A DNA stretch of 31,737 nt, from assembly GCA_937901455.1 (NCBI GenBank), contig CALDIA010000086.1, forward strand, positions 1 to 31,737. The letters run 5' to 3'. The notes beneath the pieces were generated by a model. That model saw only the letters and a list, made by a program, of their open reading frames with translations. It was not told the origin of the DNA and did not search any database. Of the stretch, positions 17,018 to 26,217 are shown one piece after another. Source of the DNA: an uncultured Bacteroidales bacterium. Lineage in GTDB: Bacteria; Bacteroidota; Bacteroidia; Bacteroidales; WCHB1-69. The number at the start of each line of letters is the position of its first letter. Position 1 is the stretch's first letter. Both the position numbers and the translations under genes were made by a program.

Positions 17018-17590
17018 ATGGCTTTGTACAAGGAATTGTCGGATTCAGAACTGGTGCGCCGATTACTCGCCAACGAAGAGCAGGCGATCCTTTACTTCTT
17101 TTATGAGAAGTACTACAGCGTTTTTGAGTATCACATCTATAAGATATTCCCTTATGAAGTAAGTGTGCAGGGGCTTGTGCATGATTTCTTCCTACACTTG
17201 TGTGAAAATGAATGGAGACGGCTCCGCTCTTTCGATCCGGCAAAAGCCCAGCTTAACACGTGGGTCTCAGTGGTGTCTTTCCGTTTTTTTCTGAATTATA
17301 AGAAATCGAAGATAGATTCAAACGGGCTTATCACTATATATGAAACGTGGGATGATAAGGTGATACAGTACAGGCAGGAGTGTCACGACCAGACGGAGAT
17401 GGATGTTCGAAAGGCAATTGATACTTTGAAGAATGAGACGGAACGGGAGGTGGCACGACAACTATTGTTGGAAGAGGCGGATGTGCAGGAGGTGGCGGCA
17501 GCCCATAGCCTTTCTGTGGATTACACCTATACGGTAAAAAGCCGTGCCATCGCGAAATTACGAAAATTGTTAAAGGATTACAAGTCATGA
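17018..17590 (+). CDS. ECF-type RNA polymerase sigma factor
   Basis: The 190-residue sigma-70 family protein has only regions 2 and 4. Region 2 spans about residues 20-95 (VHDFFLHLCENEWRRL, FDPAKAQLNTWVSVVSFRFF) and region 4 spans about 128-185 (VRKAIDTLKNETEREVARQLL, then a helix-turn-helix VQEVAAAHSLSVDYTYTVKSRA). Such factors redirect RNA polymerase to a small regulon and are held by a membrane anti-sigma factor. Its stop overlaps the start of the next gene in ATGA, which is the cognate anti-sigma candidate. It heads a tight six-gene operon and probably controls it. Confidence 0.88.
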   Translation: MALYKELSDSELVRRLLANEEQAILYFFYEKYYSVFEYHIYKIFPYEVSVQGLVHDFFLHLCENEWRRLRSFDPAKAQLNTWVSVVSFRFFLNYKKSKIDSNGLITIYETWDDKVIQYRQECHDQTEMDVRKAIDTLKNETEREVARQLLLEEADVQEVAAAHSLSVDYTYTVKSRAIAKLRKLLKDYKS

Positions 17591-18447
17591 GCAAATTGAA
17601 TATAACGGACGAAAAATGGATGCGTTTTTTGGCTGGCAACGTCTCCGAAGAGGAGAGTGCCGCCATCATACGGCAGATGGCTGAAGATGATGCGCTCATG
17701 GAGGAGTATATGGCCGTTATGGGGGCTTCGAAGCTGGTGGACACACCTTCACAGGAACCGCCGGATATGGCCAAGGCTGAAGCGCAGATTGTCCAAGCTT
17801 TGCCCAAGTCCTCTGTCCCCATGCTCACGCAGGGGCGAAAACACAAACGTCTTTATTGGGCTGCCGCCCTGCTCACCCTGCTTGTCGGCACTACTGTTTT
17901 CTTCGTTACACGCTATGGCGATGATGCCAATAGACTGGCGGAAACGGGGAGAAAGCAAAGACCTCGGTTGAATTCGGTGAATGTTTCAGAATCAAAGGTC
18001 TCCATGCGTCAGAATAATGGCAGTGAGAACACCGAGAGATTAAATGAGTCCGTTACGGAACATGATGTGGGTGTGCAATCTTCACCGTCTGGTGAGTGGC
18101 ATACGCTCCAATTGGAGGAAAAGCATTATGCTGAATCCTTGGTCGCGAATGAACTGACCATGATTAAGCCGAATAAAGAAAGTTATGCGGTGTTGTGTAA
18201 GAATCTTGACAAATCTTTTTCCTTTCAATGGAAGACAGCCAATATGAAGAGTCTTCACTTTGAAGTAAAGGACATTCGGGGAAATGTTGTGGCTGAAACA
18301 AAAGATGCAAATGCTGATGGTTATGACATGAAATACCGGATGGCATACCCAGCCAACCAACTTGTTTGGAGACTAAATGTGACGTATCAGGACGGTAGCA
18401 AAGAATCCCGGACTGGAAAAATAAATGTTGATTATCAAATACAGTAA
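17587..18447 (+). CDS. Membrane anti-sigma factor
   Basis: The 286-residue protein has an acidic helical N-terminus (about 1-60; LTI-like DEKWMRFLAGNVSEEE motif) suited to sigma binding. One transmembrane helix lies at about 89-108 (LYWAAALLTLLVGTTVFF), and a periplasmic domain of about 175 residues ends in a beta-sandwich-like segment (SLHFEVKDIRGNVVAET). Layout and overlap with the sigma gene identify it as the partner anti-sigma factor. The periplasmic part is not a recognised sensor domain. It lacks the FecR signature I would expect for a TonB-linked system, so the signal is probably not siderophore or glycan transport. Confidence 0.75.
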   Translation: MSKLNITDEKWMRFLAGNVSEEESAAIIRQMAEDDALMEEYMAVMGASKLVDTPSQEPPDMAKAEAQIVQALPKSSVPMLTQGRKHKRLYWAAALLTLLVGTTVFFVTRYGDDANRLAETGRKQRPRLNSVNVSESKVSMRQNNGSENTERLNESVTEHDVGVQSSPSGEWHTLQLEEKHYAESLVANELTMIKPNKESYAVLCKNLDKSFSFQWKTANMKSLHFEVKDIRGNVVAETKDANADGYDMKYRMAYPANQLVWRLNVTYQDGSKESRTGKINVDYQIQ

Positions 18448-18454
18448 TAAGTCT

Positions 18455-20134
18455 ATGCAGAAAAGAATTTTTACCCTTTCGATTGTTTTGATGACTATGA
18501 TTGTTTCGGTGGCTTTTGCCCAGTCTGAGGCTACCACACCTCCCATGAGTTTTAACATTGCCAAGGAGGTGAAGCCCCCATTGTGGGAGATTGTAGAGGA
18601 ACCCCATTTTGTGGATGCAGATGGGAATAATACAATAGACGCCAATGAACAGTGCCGGATTGTGATGAAAATTAAGAACATTGGCATGGGCGATGGTATG
18701 GGACTGACCGCCAAGATTTCTGCCAAAGGAACCACAAACGGCATCTCTATTGCAGACCATAAGTTGCCGACTATCCCCGTGAATAGCACACGAACCATAG
18801 AATTTCCAATCAACACAGACATGAACACAGCTGATGGGGCTGTGGAATTTACTGTGTATGTAGATGAACCGCTTGGCTTTAGCACAGATCCATATATCAT
18901 AAGAATAAGGTCTCGAAAATTCCAAGAACCTTTGATTGTGGTAAAAGACTACGTGGTGTCAGGCGTAAATGGCGGAACGCTTAAGAGACAGATGCCTTTC
19001 TCGTTAGAGATTTTGGTTCAAAACACGCAGCAAGGCTTGGGCGAAAATGTTCACGTTGAACTGCAATACCCTAATAATGTTTTTAATAGTAGTGGAAATG
19101 ATCTATATACTTACTCGGAGTTGCTGCCTGGGGAATCAAAGAGATTATCGTATAACCTTATCATAAGTAATAAGTACGAGGGCGCCACGTTGCCACTGAA
19201 AGTGAAAATAAGGGAGAAATATGGACGATACGCACAAGACAAGGAGATTGATTTGACATTGGACCAGCCGTTGTTGGCCGGGCGGACCATTGAAGTGGAA
19301 TCGCAAGTCGCCCGGACGGATATTATGGATGCCCAATTACGCTCAGATGTGGATCGGGATATTCCGAAAACATCAAAGAACAATTCCCATCGTTTTGCCA
19401 TAATTATTGGGAATCAGGACTATCACACCTACCAAACAGGCCTTGAGCAAGAACAAGATGTCCCGTTTGCGGTCGAGGATGCCAATGTCTTTAAACAATA
19501 TTGTATTCACACACTTGGATTTATGGAAGATAATGTTGTGCTTCTGAACAATGCTACATCGGCCAAAATGAAACAGGAGATTGATTGGATAACACGTTTG
19601 GCTTCGCGCGATCCGCAGTCTGAAATCGTATTCTACTATGCAGGGCATGGCTATCCTAATGAGGCCACAAAGGAGCCCTATTTGATTCCTGTGGATGTGA
19701 ATGCCAATAGCTTGTCAACAGCTATTCCTTTGTATGAGTTGTATGCTAAATTGGCTAATTCTGGAGCCAGTAAGGTGACTATTTTTCTGGATGCTTGTTT
19801 TAGCGGAGGAGGCCGAGATGTTGGACTGGTGGCTTCGCGTGGCGTTAAAATCACCCCTAAAAAGGATATCCTGACCGGCAACGTGGTGGTATTCTCCGCT
19901 ACGACCGCAGATCAATCAGCATTACCCTATAACGATAAGCATCACGGCATGTTCACCTATTTTCTCCTGAAGATGATGAAAGAGACAAATGGTGATTTTA
20001 CTTATAAGGAATTGTATGAGTATCTTAAGAAGAATGTGGACGACAGTTGTCTGAGAGTCAATAGAAAGGAGCAAACTCCCGAAGTGAACACCTCCTACCA
20101 GGTGCAAGATGTTTGGGAAAACTGGAAATTCTAA
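18455..20134 (+). CDS. Exported caspase-like (peptidase C14) protein
   Basis: The 559-residue protein has a signal peptide (residues 1-23, ending AFAQ), so it acts outside the cytoplasm. The N-terminal half (about 25-300) holds two beta-sandwich, CARDB-like domains (DADGNNTIDANEQCRIVMKI). The caspase domain spans about 305-545. It opens with FAIIIGNQDY and has catalytic H398 in YYAGHG and catalytic C448 in LDACFSGG. Family members usually cut after Arg, Lys or Asp, but the acidic or basic pocket cannot be judged here. I chose the ATG at 18455, eight bases after the anti-sigma stop, over an upstream in-frame ATG inside that gene. It is the only enzyme in the operon with an intact catalytic pair and so is its likely effector. 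Confidence 0.88.
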   Translation: MQKRIFTLSIVLMTMIVSVAFAQSEATTPPMSFNIAKEVKPPLWEIVEEPHFVDADGNNTIDANEQCRIVMKIKNIGMGDGMGLTAKISAKGTTNGISIADHKLPTIPVNSTRTIEFPINTDMNTADGAVEFTVYVDEPLGFSTDPYIIRIRSRKFQEPLIVVKDYVVSGVNGGTLKRQMPFSLEILVQNTQQGLGENVHVELQYPNNVFNSSGNDLYTYSELLPGESKRLSYNLIISNKYEGATLPLKVKIREKYGRYAQDKEIDLTLDQPLLAGRTIEVESQVARTDIMDAQLRSDVDRDIPKTSKNNSHRFAIIIGNQDYHTYQTGLEQEQDVPFAVEDANVFKQYCIHTLGFMEDNVVLLNNATSAKMKQEIDWITRLASRDPQSEIVFYYAGHGYPNEATKEPYLIPVDVNANSLSTAIPLYELYAKLANSGASKVTIFLDACFSGGGRDVGLVASRGVKITPKKDILTGNVVVFSATTADQSALPYNDKHHGMFTYFLLKMMKETNGDFTYKELYEYLKKNVDDSCLRVNRKEQTPEVNTSYQVQDVWENWKF

Positions 20135-20161
20135 TTTTTGCTAAAGATTCTGAAACATAGC

Positions 20162-21028
20162 ATGAAAGGAAGAATTTTAACGATATTGCCATATTTATTT
20201 CTTCTGACATTGACGCATCTTTCAGCCCAAAATGTCACCAACATAAATGCCGTTCAGAAAGGAAAAATCGTGGAGATAACTTACAATCTTGACAAGGCGG
20301 CAGACATATCCGTGTATGTTTCTATGAGCGGCGGAACTTCCTTTCGAGAACTGCAATATGTTACCGGAGATGTGGGGAAAACGGTAAGTCCGGGCCATAA
20401 GACTATCGAATGGGATGTGCTGGAGGAAGTGGATCAACTGCAAGGTGACAATATAGTCTTTATGGTACGAGTGGATGCCAATGCGGAGAAGAGATGGCGA
20501 AAGGAAGCAAGAGACTTGTATCTGGGCAACCGTCCATTCAGCACCTTTTTTACCCTAAATGTCGCATATAGCCCTATGCCCCAATGGTCATACGGTTTCA
20601 AAATAGGCCAAGTAAAGAAGTTTGGCTGGTATTTGAACGCGATGAGCAATTTCCATTTTAAAGGTATGTATCATCCTTTCGTGGAGTCGCATTACTATAT
20701 GCTGACAGGCAAAAACAGCCCCGCATGCTTCTCTGCTGAAGCCGGTTTTATAGCTCGTCCTATAAGACCCCTATCCCTTTTTGTTGGTGCCGGATATGGC
20801 TATAGGACGCTTGCCATCAAGACCTCTGATAAGCAATGGTATAGCTATCCGGACAGAACATATTCGGGCCTGTCGGCTTCTGCGGGAATAATGTTCGACA
20901 TGAAAGGGTTTGTGCTTACAGCCGAGGCTGCAACCATCAATTTTAAAACCATCGAAGCCCGATTGGGGCTCGGCTTCTGCATACCTAATAAAAAGCGAGA
21001 CAGAAATCAAATCGTGATTGTGAAATGA
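20162..21028 (+). CDS. Exported protein: small beta domain plus outer-membrane barrel-like domain
   Basis: The 288-residue product has a signal peptide (about 1-23, ending LSAQ). Residues 24-110 form a beta module with LDKAADISVYVS and GHKTIEWDVL. The same module opens the FGE-fold protein at 30573. The rest (about 125-285) is rich in aromatic, alternating strands (STFFTLNVAYSPMPQWSYGF, LFVGAGYGYRTLAI, GLSASAGIMFDMKGFVLTAE), as in small outer-membrane beta barrels. No Phe-terminal barrel signal is present; the end is basic. I prefer the ATG at 20162 to an in-frame TTG at 20138. The next gene overlaps it by four bases. The likely role is anchoring or assembling its operon partners at the outer membrane. 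Confidence 0.7.
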   Translation: MKGRILTILPYLFLLTLTHLSAQNVTNINAVQKGKIVEITYNLDKAADISVYVSMSGGTSFRELQYVTGDVGKTVSPGHKTIEWDVLEEVDQLQGDNIVFMVRVDANAEKRWRKEARDLYLGNRPFSTFFTLNVAYSPMPQWSYGFKIGQVKKFGWYLNAMSNFHFKGMYHPFVESHYYMLTGKNSPACFSAEAGFIARPIRPLSLFVGAGYGYRTLAIKTSDKQWYSYPDRTYSGLSASAGIMFDMKGFVLTAEAATINFKTIEARLGLGFCIPNKKRDRNQIVIVK

Positions 21029-21891
21029 AAAGAATAGTTGTTGTGATTCAGATAGTGATAGTGAGCGCCATGCTTCTCTCTTGCGAGAAGGACCCCTCTT
21101 TTGAAAACGGATACTATCTGTTTGAAAATGGCGTCATGAACGAAGCTGAAAGGGTTGGCTTGATTTTTTTGAGTTGGAAGGATGTCTCCTTGCCTGATTC
21201 TGTAAAGAATGCCATTAGAGAAATTGCTTCTGCAATGGTTCTTGTGGAAGGGGATACTTATACGATGGGGGATTATGATTATGAGTCTGAAAGCCCTGCC
21301 CATGAGGTGTCTTTGTCCGATTATTGGATATCTGCCATAACTGTAACTCAGAAGCAATGGTGTGCGATTATGGGTGAGAACCAGATGTGGCATTCTGCTT
21401 ACGGGAAAGGGGATGATTATCCCGCAAACTATGTTTCTTATGATCAAGCTTTGCTGTTTGTTCAGCGGTTGAATTCGTATGCGGGCACGCACTTCCGTTT
21501 GCCGACCGAGGCCGAGTGGGAATTCGCAGCCTTGGGCGGCAAGCGTTCCCAAGGTTATATATACAGCGGTAGCTCCAATATTGACGAGGTGGCTTGGTAC
21601 AATGGGAACACCTCTGGCTCGATGTTGCCCGTAGGTTGGAAAGTACCAAACGAGCTGGGCTTGTATGACATGAGTGGAAATGTGTGCGAATGGTGCTCTG
21701 ACTGGTATGGAACCTATTCTGGTGAAACGGTGACAAATCCTGCAGGACCCACAAACGGCACAAAGCGTGTGGTGAGAGGTGGTAATTTTACGCTTAATGC
21801 CAATTATGCCCGCTGCAAAGCCCGTAATGCACTGACCCCCAACAACCAGTCCCTGGCTGTGGGTGTACGCTTGGTGATGGATGTTCAATAA
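21025..21891 (+). CDS. FGE-sulfatase-fold lipoprotein, probably non-catalytic
   Basis: The 288-residue protein has a lipoprotein signal peptide (lipobox LLSC, Cys20). After about 60 linker residues comes a formylglycine-generating-enzyme/SUMF1-type domain: GDTYTMG, ITVTQKQWCAIMG, FRLPTEAEWEFAA, GLYDMSGNVCEWCSDWYG, RVVRGGNF. True FGE enzymes use a cysteine pair just after the RGG motif to bind copper. Here that segment is TLNANYARCKAR with a single, differently placed Cys, so an enzyme role is doubtful and a binding or structural role more likely. It overlaps the upstream gene by ATGA. It differs from the DGR-type FGE protein at 30573 in having no Asn/Tyr/Ser-rich variable tail. Confidence 0.82.
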   Translation: MKRIVVVIQIVIVSAMLLSCEKDPSFENGYYLFENGVMNEAERVGLIFLSWKDVSLPDSVKNAIREIASAMVLVEGDTYTMGDYDYESESPAHEVSLSDYWISAITVTQKQWCAIMGENQMWHSAYGKGDDYPANYVSYDQALLFVQRLNSYAGTHFRLPTEAEWEFAALGGKRSQGYIYSGSSNIDEVAWYNGNTSGSMLPVGWKVPNELGLYDMSGNVCEWCSDWYGTYSGETVTNPAGPTNGTKRVVRGGNFTLNANYARCKARNALTPNNQSLAVGVRLVMDVQ

Positions 21892-21921
21892 GAAACTGTT
21901 TTGAAACAATAATCGGAAAAA

Positions 21922-24900
21922 ATGAGGCTTATACAAAAATTAATTCTATTGATTATATGTTTGCTGATGCTGCATTATGCTCCAGCTCAAATGCGAACGG
22001 TCAAGTTTACCGGAAGAGACATGACCGACCAGTATCGTATCCAACTGAGTAAGGTCTCTGTGTATAATATGGATCAGCTTTGGGAAGAGGTGGTGTATTA
22101 TCCGGATACAACCATGACCATGGGTGGAGTGGGGGTTGAGGACTATGCCCCGCTGTCCAACTTTCATCTTTGGCAAAATGTGCCGAACCCCTTTGACGGT
22201 ACCACAAATTTTGCACTGTCTGTGAACGAGCCAGGAATGGTAACAATTGAGATATTCGATCTTGCTGGTAAAATGGTGTCGGGAAGTAGCTTCCCCAACT
22301 TGACTTCCGGTACGCATCTCTTTAAGGCGACGCTTGCTACGCCTCAAACGTATGTGCTAAGTGCAAACAGTGCGCATGGACAAACCACTATTAAATTGGT
22401 CAATGAGGGTGCCGGCGCTGCTGATGCCATCCAGTATATTGGTGTGGTGGATACTAAAGGAGACGTTTTCGTTAACTTGAATGATGTCAAGATGGCTGGC
22501 TCTTATCCATTTTCTGTGGGTGATGAGATGCAGTATGCGGGTTATGCTATGCTGGACGGAGAGGAGAAGAAAAGTGCAGTGGTGCAGCAATGCCAGTTTG
22601 ATGACGAAACTGTGAAACTAATGTTCGATGTTTCGGTGCCGAATGTGGTTACGGTAAGCGCCTCGCAGGTGACGGGTAGTTCTGCTGTGGTATCGGGCTC
22701 GGTGGTGACAGACCACAACTCTGCTGTAGCCAATCGTGGTTTTTGTTATAGTATGACTCCTAATCCCACTATATCCAACAATGTTGTAACAGCTGGCGCT
22801 GGCGTGGGCGAGTTTTCCGCAACGCTGACAGGACTTGCGCCAGTGACTACCTACTATTTCCGAGCCTATGCAGAAAACGGTGTGGGCATAGACTATGGAT
22901 CACAGAAAGCCTTTACAACAACCGTTTCAGTACCAGAGGTAATCACTGATGATGTGAGCAATATAACCAGTAATACTGCCTCTTGTGGCGGGTGGGTGTC
23001 TGCTACGGGAGGAGCCGCTGTGACAGTGCGAGGCGTATGTTGGAGTGCATCTCCAAATCCAACAATTTCTGATGAACATACTGTTGATGGCAGCGGGACA
23101 GGCTCTTTTACAAGTAGCATGAGTAACCTGCTTCCTGGTACCACATACTATGTGCGTGCGTATGCGAACAATAGTGCTGGTACAGGTTACGGGGAACAAA
23201 AAACTTTCACCACGATGGCTACTTTGCCGATGGTGTACACAAAGCCCATTTCTGGTATAACCCATAACTCGGCTATTTGCGGAGGCTCTGTTACTGCTAC
23301 AGGTGGCGCTGATGTGACCCAACGAGGTGTGTGCTGGGGCACTGCGCCTAACCCTACCATCTCTACGAATCATACGGTTAATGGGAACGGACTTGGTCAG
23401 TTTACTGACAATTTGACCAATCTTCAAGAAGGTACCCAATATTACGTGCGAGCATACGCTATTAACAGCGTTGGGATTGCCTATGGTGGGCAGGCCGTTT
23501 TCACCACATTGTCAATGCCTTCTGTTAGCACGAATGGTGTGACTAGTATTACAGCCACATCGGCACAGGCCGGCGGCTACGTGTATTCAGATGGCGGTGA
23601 TCAGCAAGTTGCCCGCGGAGTGTGCTGGAGTACCTCGCCTAATCCAACGGTGAACAACAGCCATACAATAGATGGCACAGGCACGGGCTTGTTTGTCAGT
23701 TATATTTCTGGGCTGACCGCCAACACCACCTACTATTTTCGCTCTTACGCATCCTCCTCAATCATGACCGTCTACGGACAGCAGGTGGTCTTTACAACAA
23801 CCGTTCAGGACGGATCCCCGTGTGCCGGGAATGCCACTTTGACCGACTATGACGGCAATGTTTACAATACCGTTAAGATTGGCAATCAATGCTGGATGAA
23901 GGAGAACTTGCGAACCACGCATTATAGCAATGGTGCTTCTATTCCTTTAGGCAGTAATGGCGATACCTCTTCGTTTTCTCCGTATCGTTATAATCCAAAT
24001 AATAATGCCTCAAATGTATCCGCCTGTGGCTATTTGTACAATTGGGCTGCAGTTATGAATGGTGCAGAATCCAGCAATGCTATCCCATCTGGTGTCCAGG
24101 GTATCTGCCCAACAGGATGGCATGTGCCGAGTGATGCGGAGTGGACCCTGCTGACGGACTATGTCTCCTCGCAAAACCAGTATGTGTGTGGAGGCAATGC
24201 CAACTACATTGCCAAAGCATTGGCCTCAACCACGGGGTGGAACAGTAGCAGCACTTTGTGTGCGGTGGGCAACGACCAAACGGCCAACAATGCCACAGGA
24301 TTTGGAGCAATGGCCGCAGGTGAACATCAAATATCTGCTGTACAGTTTAGATTGTACGCTTCTTTTTGGAGTTCTAAACAATATGGTTCATCGGGCGCTG
24401 CCCCCTTTGTTATTAAAAGGGGTACTTCTACTATTTATAGACCTAACTATTCGAAGTATTGGGGATTGTCTGTCCGTTGTCTTCGCGATGAGGTTTTCCA
24501 AGATGCCCTGCCCTGCCCGGGAGCGGAGACGATTTTGGACTATGATGGAAACCAATACAACACTGTGCAGATCGGCCATCAGTGCTGGATGAAGGAGAAT
24601 GTCAGATCTACGCACTATGCAGACGGGAGGCAAATGCCGTTAGGCACTGACACCTCGAGTGTGATGGCCTATCGATATTGCCCAAATAACAACTCTGACA
24701 ATGTTCCCACGTATGGTTATCTCTATAACTGGCCGGCGGTGATGGACGGGGCATCTTCATCGTCAGCCAACCCGAGTGGGGTGCAGGGTGTCTGTCCCCC
24801 TGGGTGGCACGTGCCAAGTGATGCCGAGTGGACGCAATTGGCCACCCACGTGTCCTCGCAAAGCCAGTATCTATGCAACGACGAAACGTACAACATAGCC

Positions 24901-25161
24901 AAGGCGTTAGCCTCCACTACGGGATGGAACAGCAGCACAGCCACCTGCGCTGTTGGTAACAACCAGAGCACCAACAACACCACGGGCTTCAGTGCCGTTC
25001 CCGCCGGATTTTACAACACGGCACCGTCCAGTTTTGGACGAGAAATATCGTTTTGGTCGACAAGAATAGGATTTTTGCGATATATTAAATACAATGCTTC
25101 AGGCTTCGTGAATGGTGCTATTGGACCTGGTGCTATGTCCGTGCGCTGTGTGAAAGATTAA
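21922..25161 (+). CDS. Large exported FN3-FISUMP surface protein
   Basis: The 1,079-residue protein has a signal peptide (about 1-23, ending APAQ). Residues 79-165 look like a T9SS type A sorting-domain module (LWQNVPNPFDGTTNF, VTIEIFDLAGKMV), oddly near the N-terminus. Four fibronectin type III repeats follow, starting near nucleotides 22636, 22930, 23224 and 23515, each with PNPTIS and TYYxRAYA motifs. Two FISUMP domains form the C-terminal half (about 632-855 and 857-1079). Both have DYDGNxYNTVxIGxQCWMKEN, CPxGWHVPSDAEW and a final SVRC motif. It is the last gene of the operon, 30 bases after the FGE-fold gene, and is probably a surface-displayed binding protein. A weak AT-rich palindrome (25167-25184) follows, without a T tract. 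Confidence 0.88.
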   Translation: MRLIQKLILLIICLLMLHYAPAQMRTVKFTGRDMTDQYRIQLSKVSVYNMDQLWEEVVYYPDTTMTMGGVGVEDYAPLSNFHLWQNVPNPFDGTTNFALSVNEPGMVTIEIFDLAGKMVSGSSFPNLTSGTHLFKATLATPQTYVLSANSAHGQTTIKLVNEGAGAADAIQYIGVVDTKGDVFVNLNDVKMAGSYPFSVGDEMQYAGYAMLDGEEKKSAVVQQCQFDDETVKLMFDVSVPNVVTVSASQVTGSSAVVSGSVVTDHNSAVANRGFCYSMTPNPTISNNVVTAGAGVGEFSATLTGLAPVTTYYFRAYAENGVGIDYGSQKAFTTTVSVPEVITDDVSNITSNTASCGGWVSATGGAAVTVRGVCWSASPNPTISDEHTVDGSGTGSFTSSMSNLLPGTTYYVRAYANNSAGTGYGEQKTFTTMATLPMVYTKPISGITHNSAICGGSVTATGGADVTQRGVCWGTAPNPTISTNHTVNGNGLGQFTDNLTNLQEGTQYYVRAYAINSVGIAYGGQAVFTTLSMPSVSTNGVTSITATSAQAGGYVYSDGGDQQVARGVCWSTSPNPTVNNSHTIDGTGTGLFVSYISGLTANTTYYFRSYASSSIMTVYGQQVVFTTTVQDGSPCAGNATLTDYDGNVYNTVKIGNQCWMKENLRTTHYSNGASIPLGSNGDTSSFSPYRYNPNNNASNVSACGYLYNWAAVMNGAESSNAIPSGVQGICPTGWHVPSDAEWTLLTDYVSSQNQYVCGGNANYIAKALASTTGWNSSSTLCAVGNDQTANNATGFGAMAAGEHQISAVQFRLYASFWSSKQYGSSGAAPFVIKRGTSTIYRPNYSKYWGLSVRCLRDEVFQDALPCPGAETILDYDGNQYNTVQIGHQCWMKENVRSTHYADGRQMPLGTDTSSVMAYRYCPNNNSDNVPTYGYLYNWPAVMDGASSSSANPSGVQGVCPPGWHVPSDAEWTQLATHVSSQSQYLCNDETYNIAKALASTTGWNSSTATCAVGNNQSTNNTTGFSAVPAGFYNTAPSSFGREISFWSTRIGFLRYIKYNASGFVNGAIGPGAMSVRCVKD
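22636..23805 (+). repeat. Four FN3 repeats of about 294 bases
   Basis: Each unit carries a (V/L/M)PxV start, a GVCWSxxPNPTIS-like middle and a TTYYxRAYAxNSxG end. Protein similarity is clear while DNA identity is moderate, so the duplication is old. Confidence 0.8.
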
Positions 25162-25209
25162 CAAAAAATATTTTAGTAAATATTGCTATTGTGAGGAATG
25201 TAGATTTTA

Positions 25210-25362
25210 TTGCCACTCATTGCTTTTGCGATAGGCTGTTTTCAATCCTGTATCCAAGGGATAGTAAAATGGTGTATGTTAGGCGTAGGTGTCGTGTGTG
25301 TTTTAATATCAGCTTTGTATTCGTTCAAGACGGATAAAATTATTGATGGAGGAACGTTTTGA
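25210..25362 (+). pseudogene. Possible remnant or small membrane protein (50 residues)
   Basis: An open frame with a TTG as the only plausible start encodes a hydrophobic stretch (GIVKWCMLGVGVVCVLISAL) followed by a short polar tail (YSFKTDKIIDGGTF). A stop codon lies just upstream in frame at 25201. Codon sense looks protein-like, but there is no ATG and no match I know. It may be the 3' end of a decayed gene at the border of the AT-rich block. The rest of 25162-25420 shows no gene or clear promoter. Confidence 0.25.
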
Positions 25363-25420
25363 TTTGCGTGTTATGTGTATAGTATAGCAGGATAATCTGG
25401 TAATAGTAATTCTAACAAAT

Positions 25421-26188
25421 ATGACTAAGGAAAAATTTCAATCAATTGATAAGTTGTATCATTACACTAGTTTTGAATCAGCTCTTAAAATAATAGAATC
25501 GCAAACGTTATTGTTCAATCCTCTTAAAAGGATGAATGATATCAACGAATTATATCGTCCATTGTTTTCAAAGGAAGACTACACTGACAAAGAATGGGAA
25601 AAGATGAAAGAAATAGTATATAGTCACCAACAGATTTCTTTGTCAAAAGATAAAGGTGTGAAAATGGGGTTTGATATTCCAGCCATGTGGGGCCATTATG
25701 CCGATAAGGGGCTTGGTGTTTGCTTGGTTTTTAGTAAAGAAGAGTTGTTGAATACTCTTCCTAAAGAACATGTTAAGGGAAATGTTAGGTATTTGGATAT
25801 TAACAAATTCGATCCGGACATTGTTGTTAGCCCAACGATAGAAAGAACAAAAAGGTTTTCAAAAAAGGAGTATCGAGATTACTTTTTCAAGAAAACAAAG
25901 GATTGGAGCTACGAACAGGAATTTAGAATTCTTATGAGATCGGATTCTTGTGAGAGAGTGAAGTTGTGTTTTCAAGACGCTCTGATAGGTGTTATTGCTC
26001 ACCGTGCAGATGATGTTAAGGAAAATGAAAAATATTGGAATTCTGTTTACTGTTCTATCCTTAAAAAACATTGTGATAATATCTATATCTATGAGTCTTG
26101 GGGTAAGGAAAGACATTTGGTAGAAGAAGGTGGAGATTGTGTGTGGTTGTCATATGATCCTTCGAGTTTTTCACTGGCTCTTGATTGA
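25421..26188 (+). CDS. DUF2971 family protein
   Basis: The 255-residue cytoplasmic protein has the family's landmarks: LYHYTS at 12-17, FNPLKRMNDINE at 32-43, MWGHYADKGLGVCLVF at 89-104 and WSYEQEFRI at 162-170. The function of the family is not established. Members are common in mobile and defence-rich regions, and the H-Y-T start is reminiscent of ADP-ribosyltransferase folds, which is speculation. The coding sequence is very AT-rich compared with its upstream neighbours. It is the first of six genes in the same orientation, and a second protein with the same C-terminal motif lies at 28364. Confidence 0.82.
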   Translation: MTKEKFQSIDKLYHYTSFESALKIIESQTLLFNPLKRMNDINELYRPLFSKEDYTDKEWEKMKEIVYSHQQISLSKDKGVKMGFDIPAMWGHYADKGLGVCLVFSKEELLNTLPKEHVKGNVRYLDINKFDPDIVVSPTIERTKRFSKKEYRDYFFKKTKDWSYEQEFRILMRSDSCERVKLCFQDALIGVIAHRADDVKENEKYWNSVYCSILKKHCDNIYIYESWGKERHLVEEGGDCVWLSYDPSSFSLALD

Positions 26189-26217
26189 TTTATATGTGTA
26201 TTTTAAAGCTATAGATT

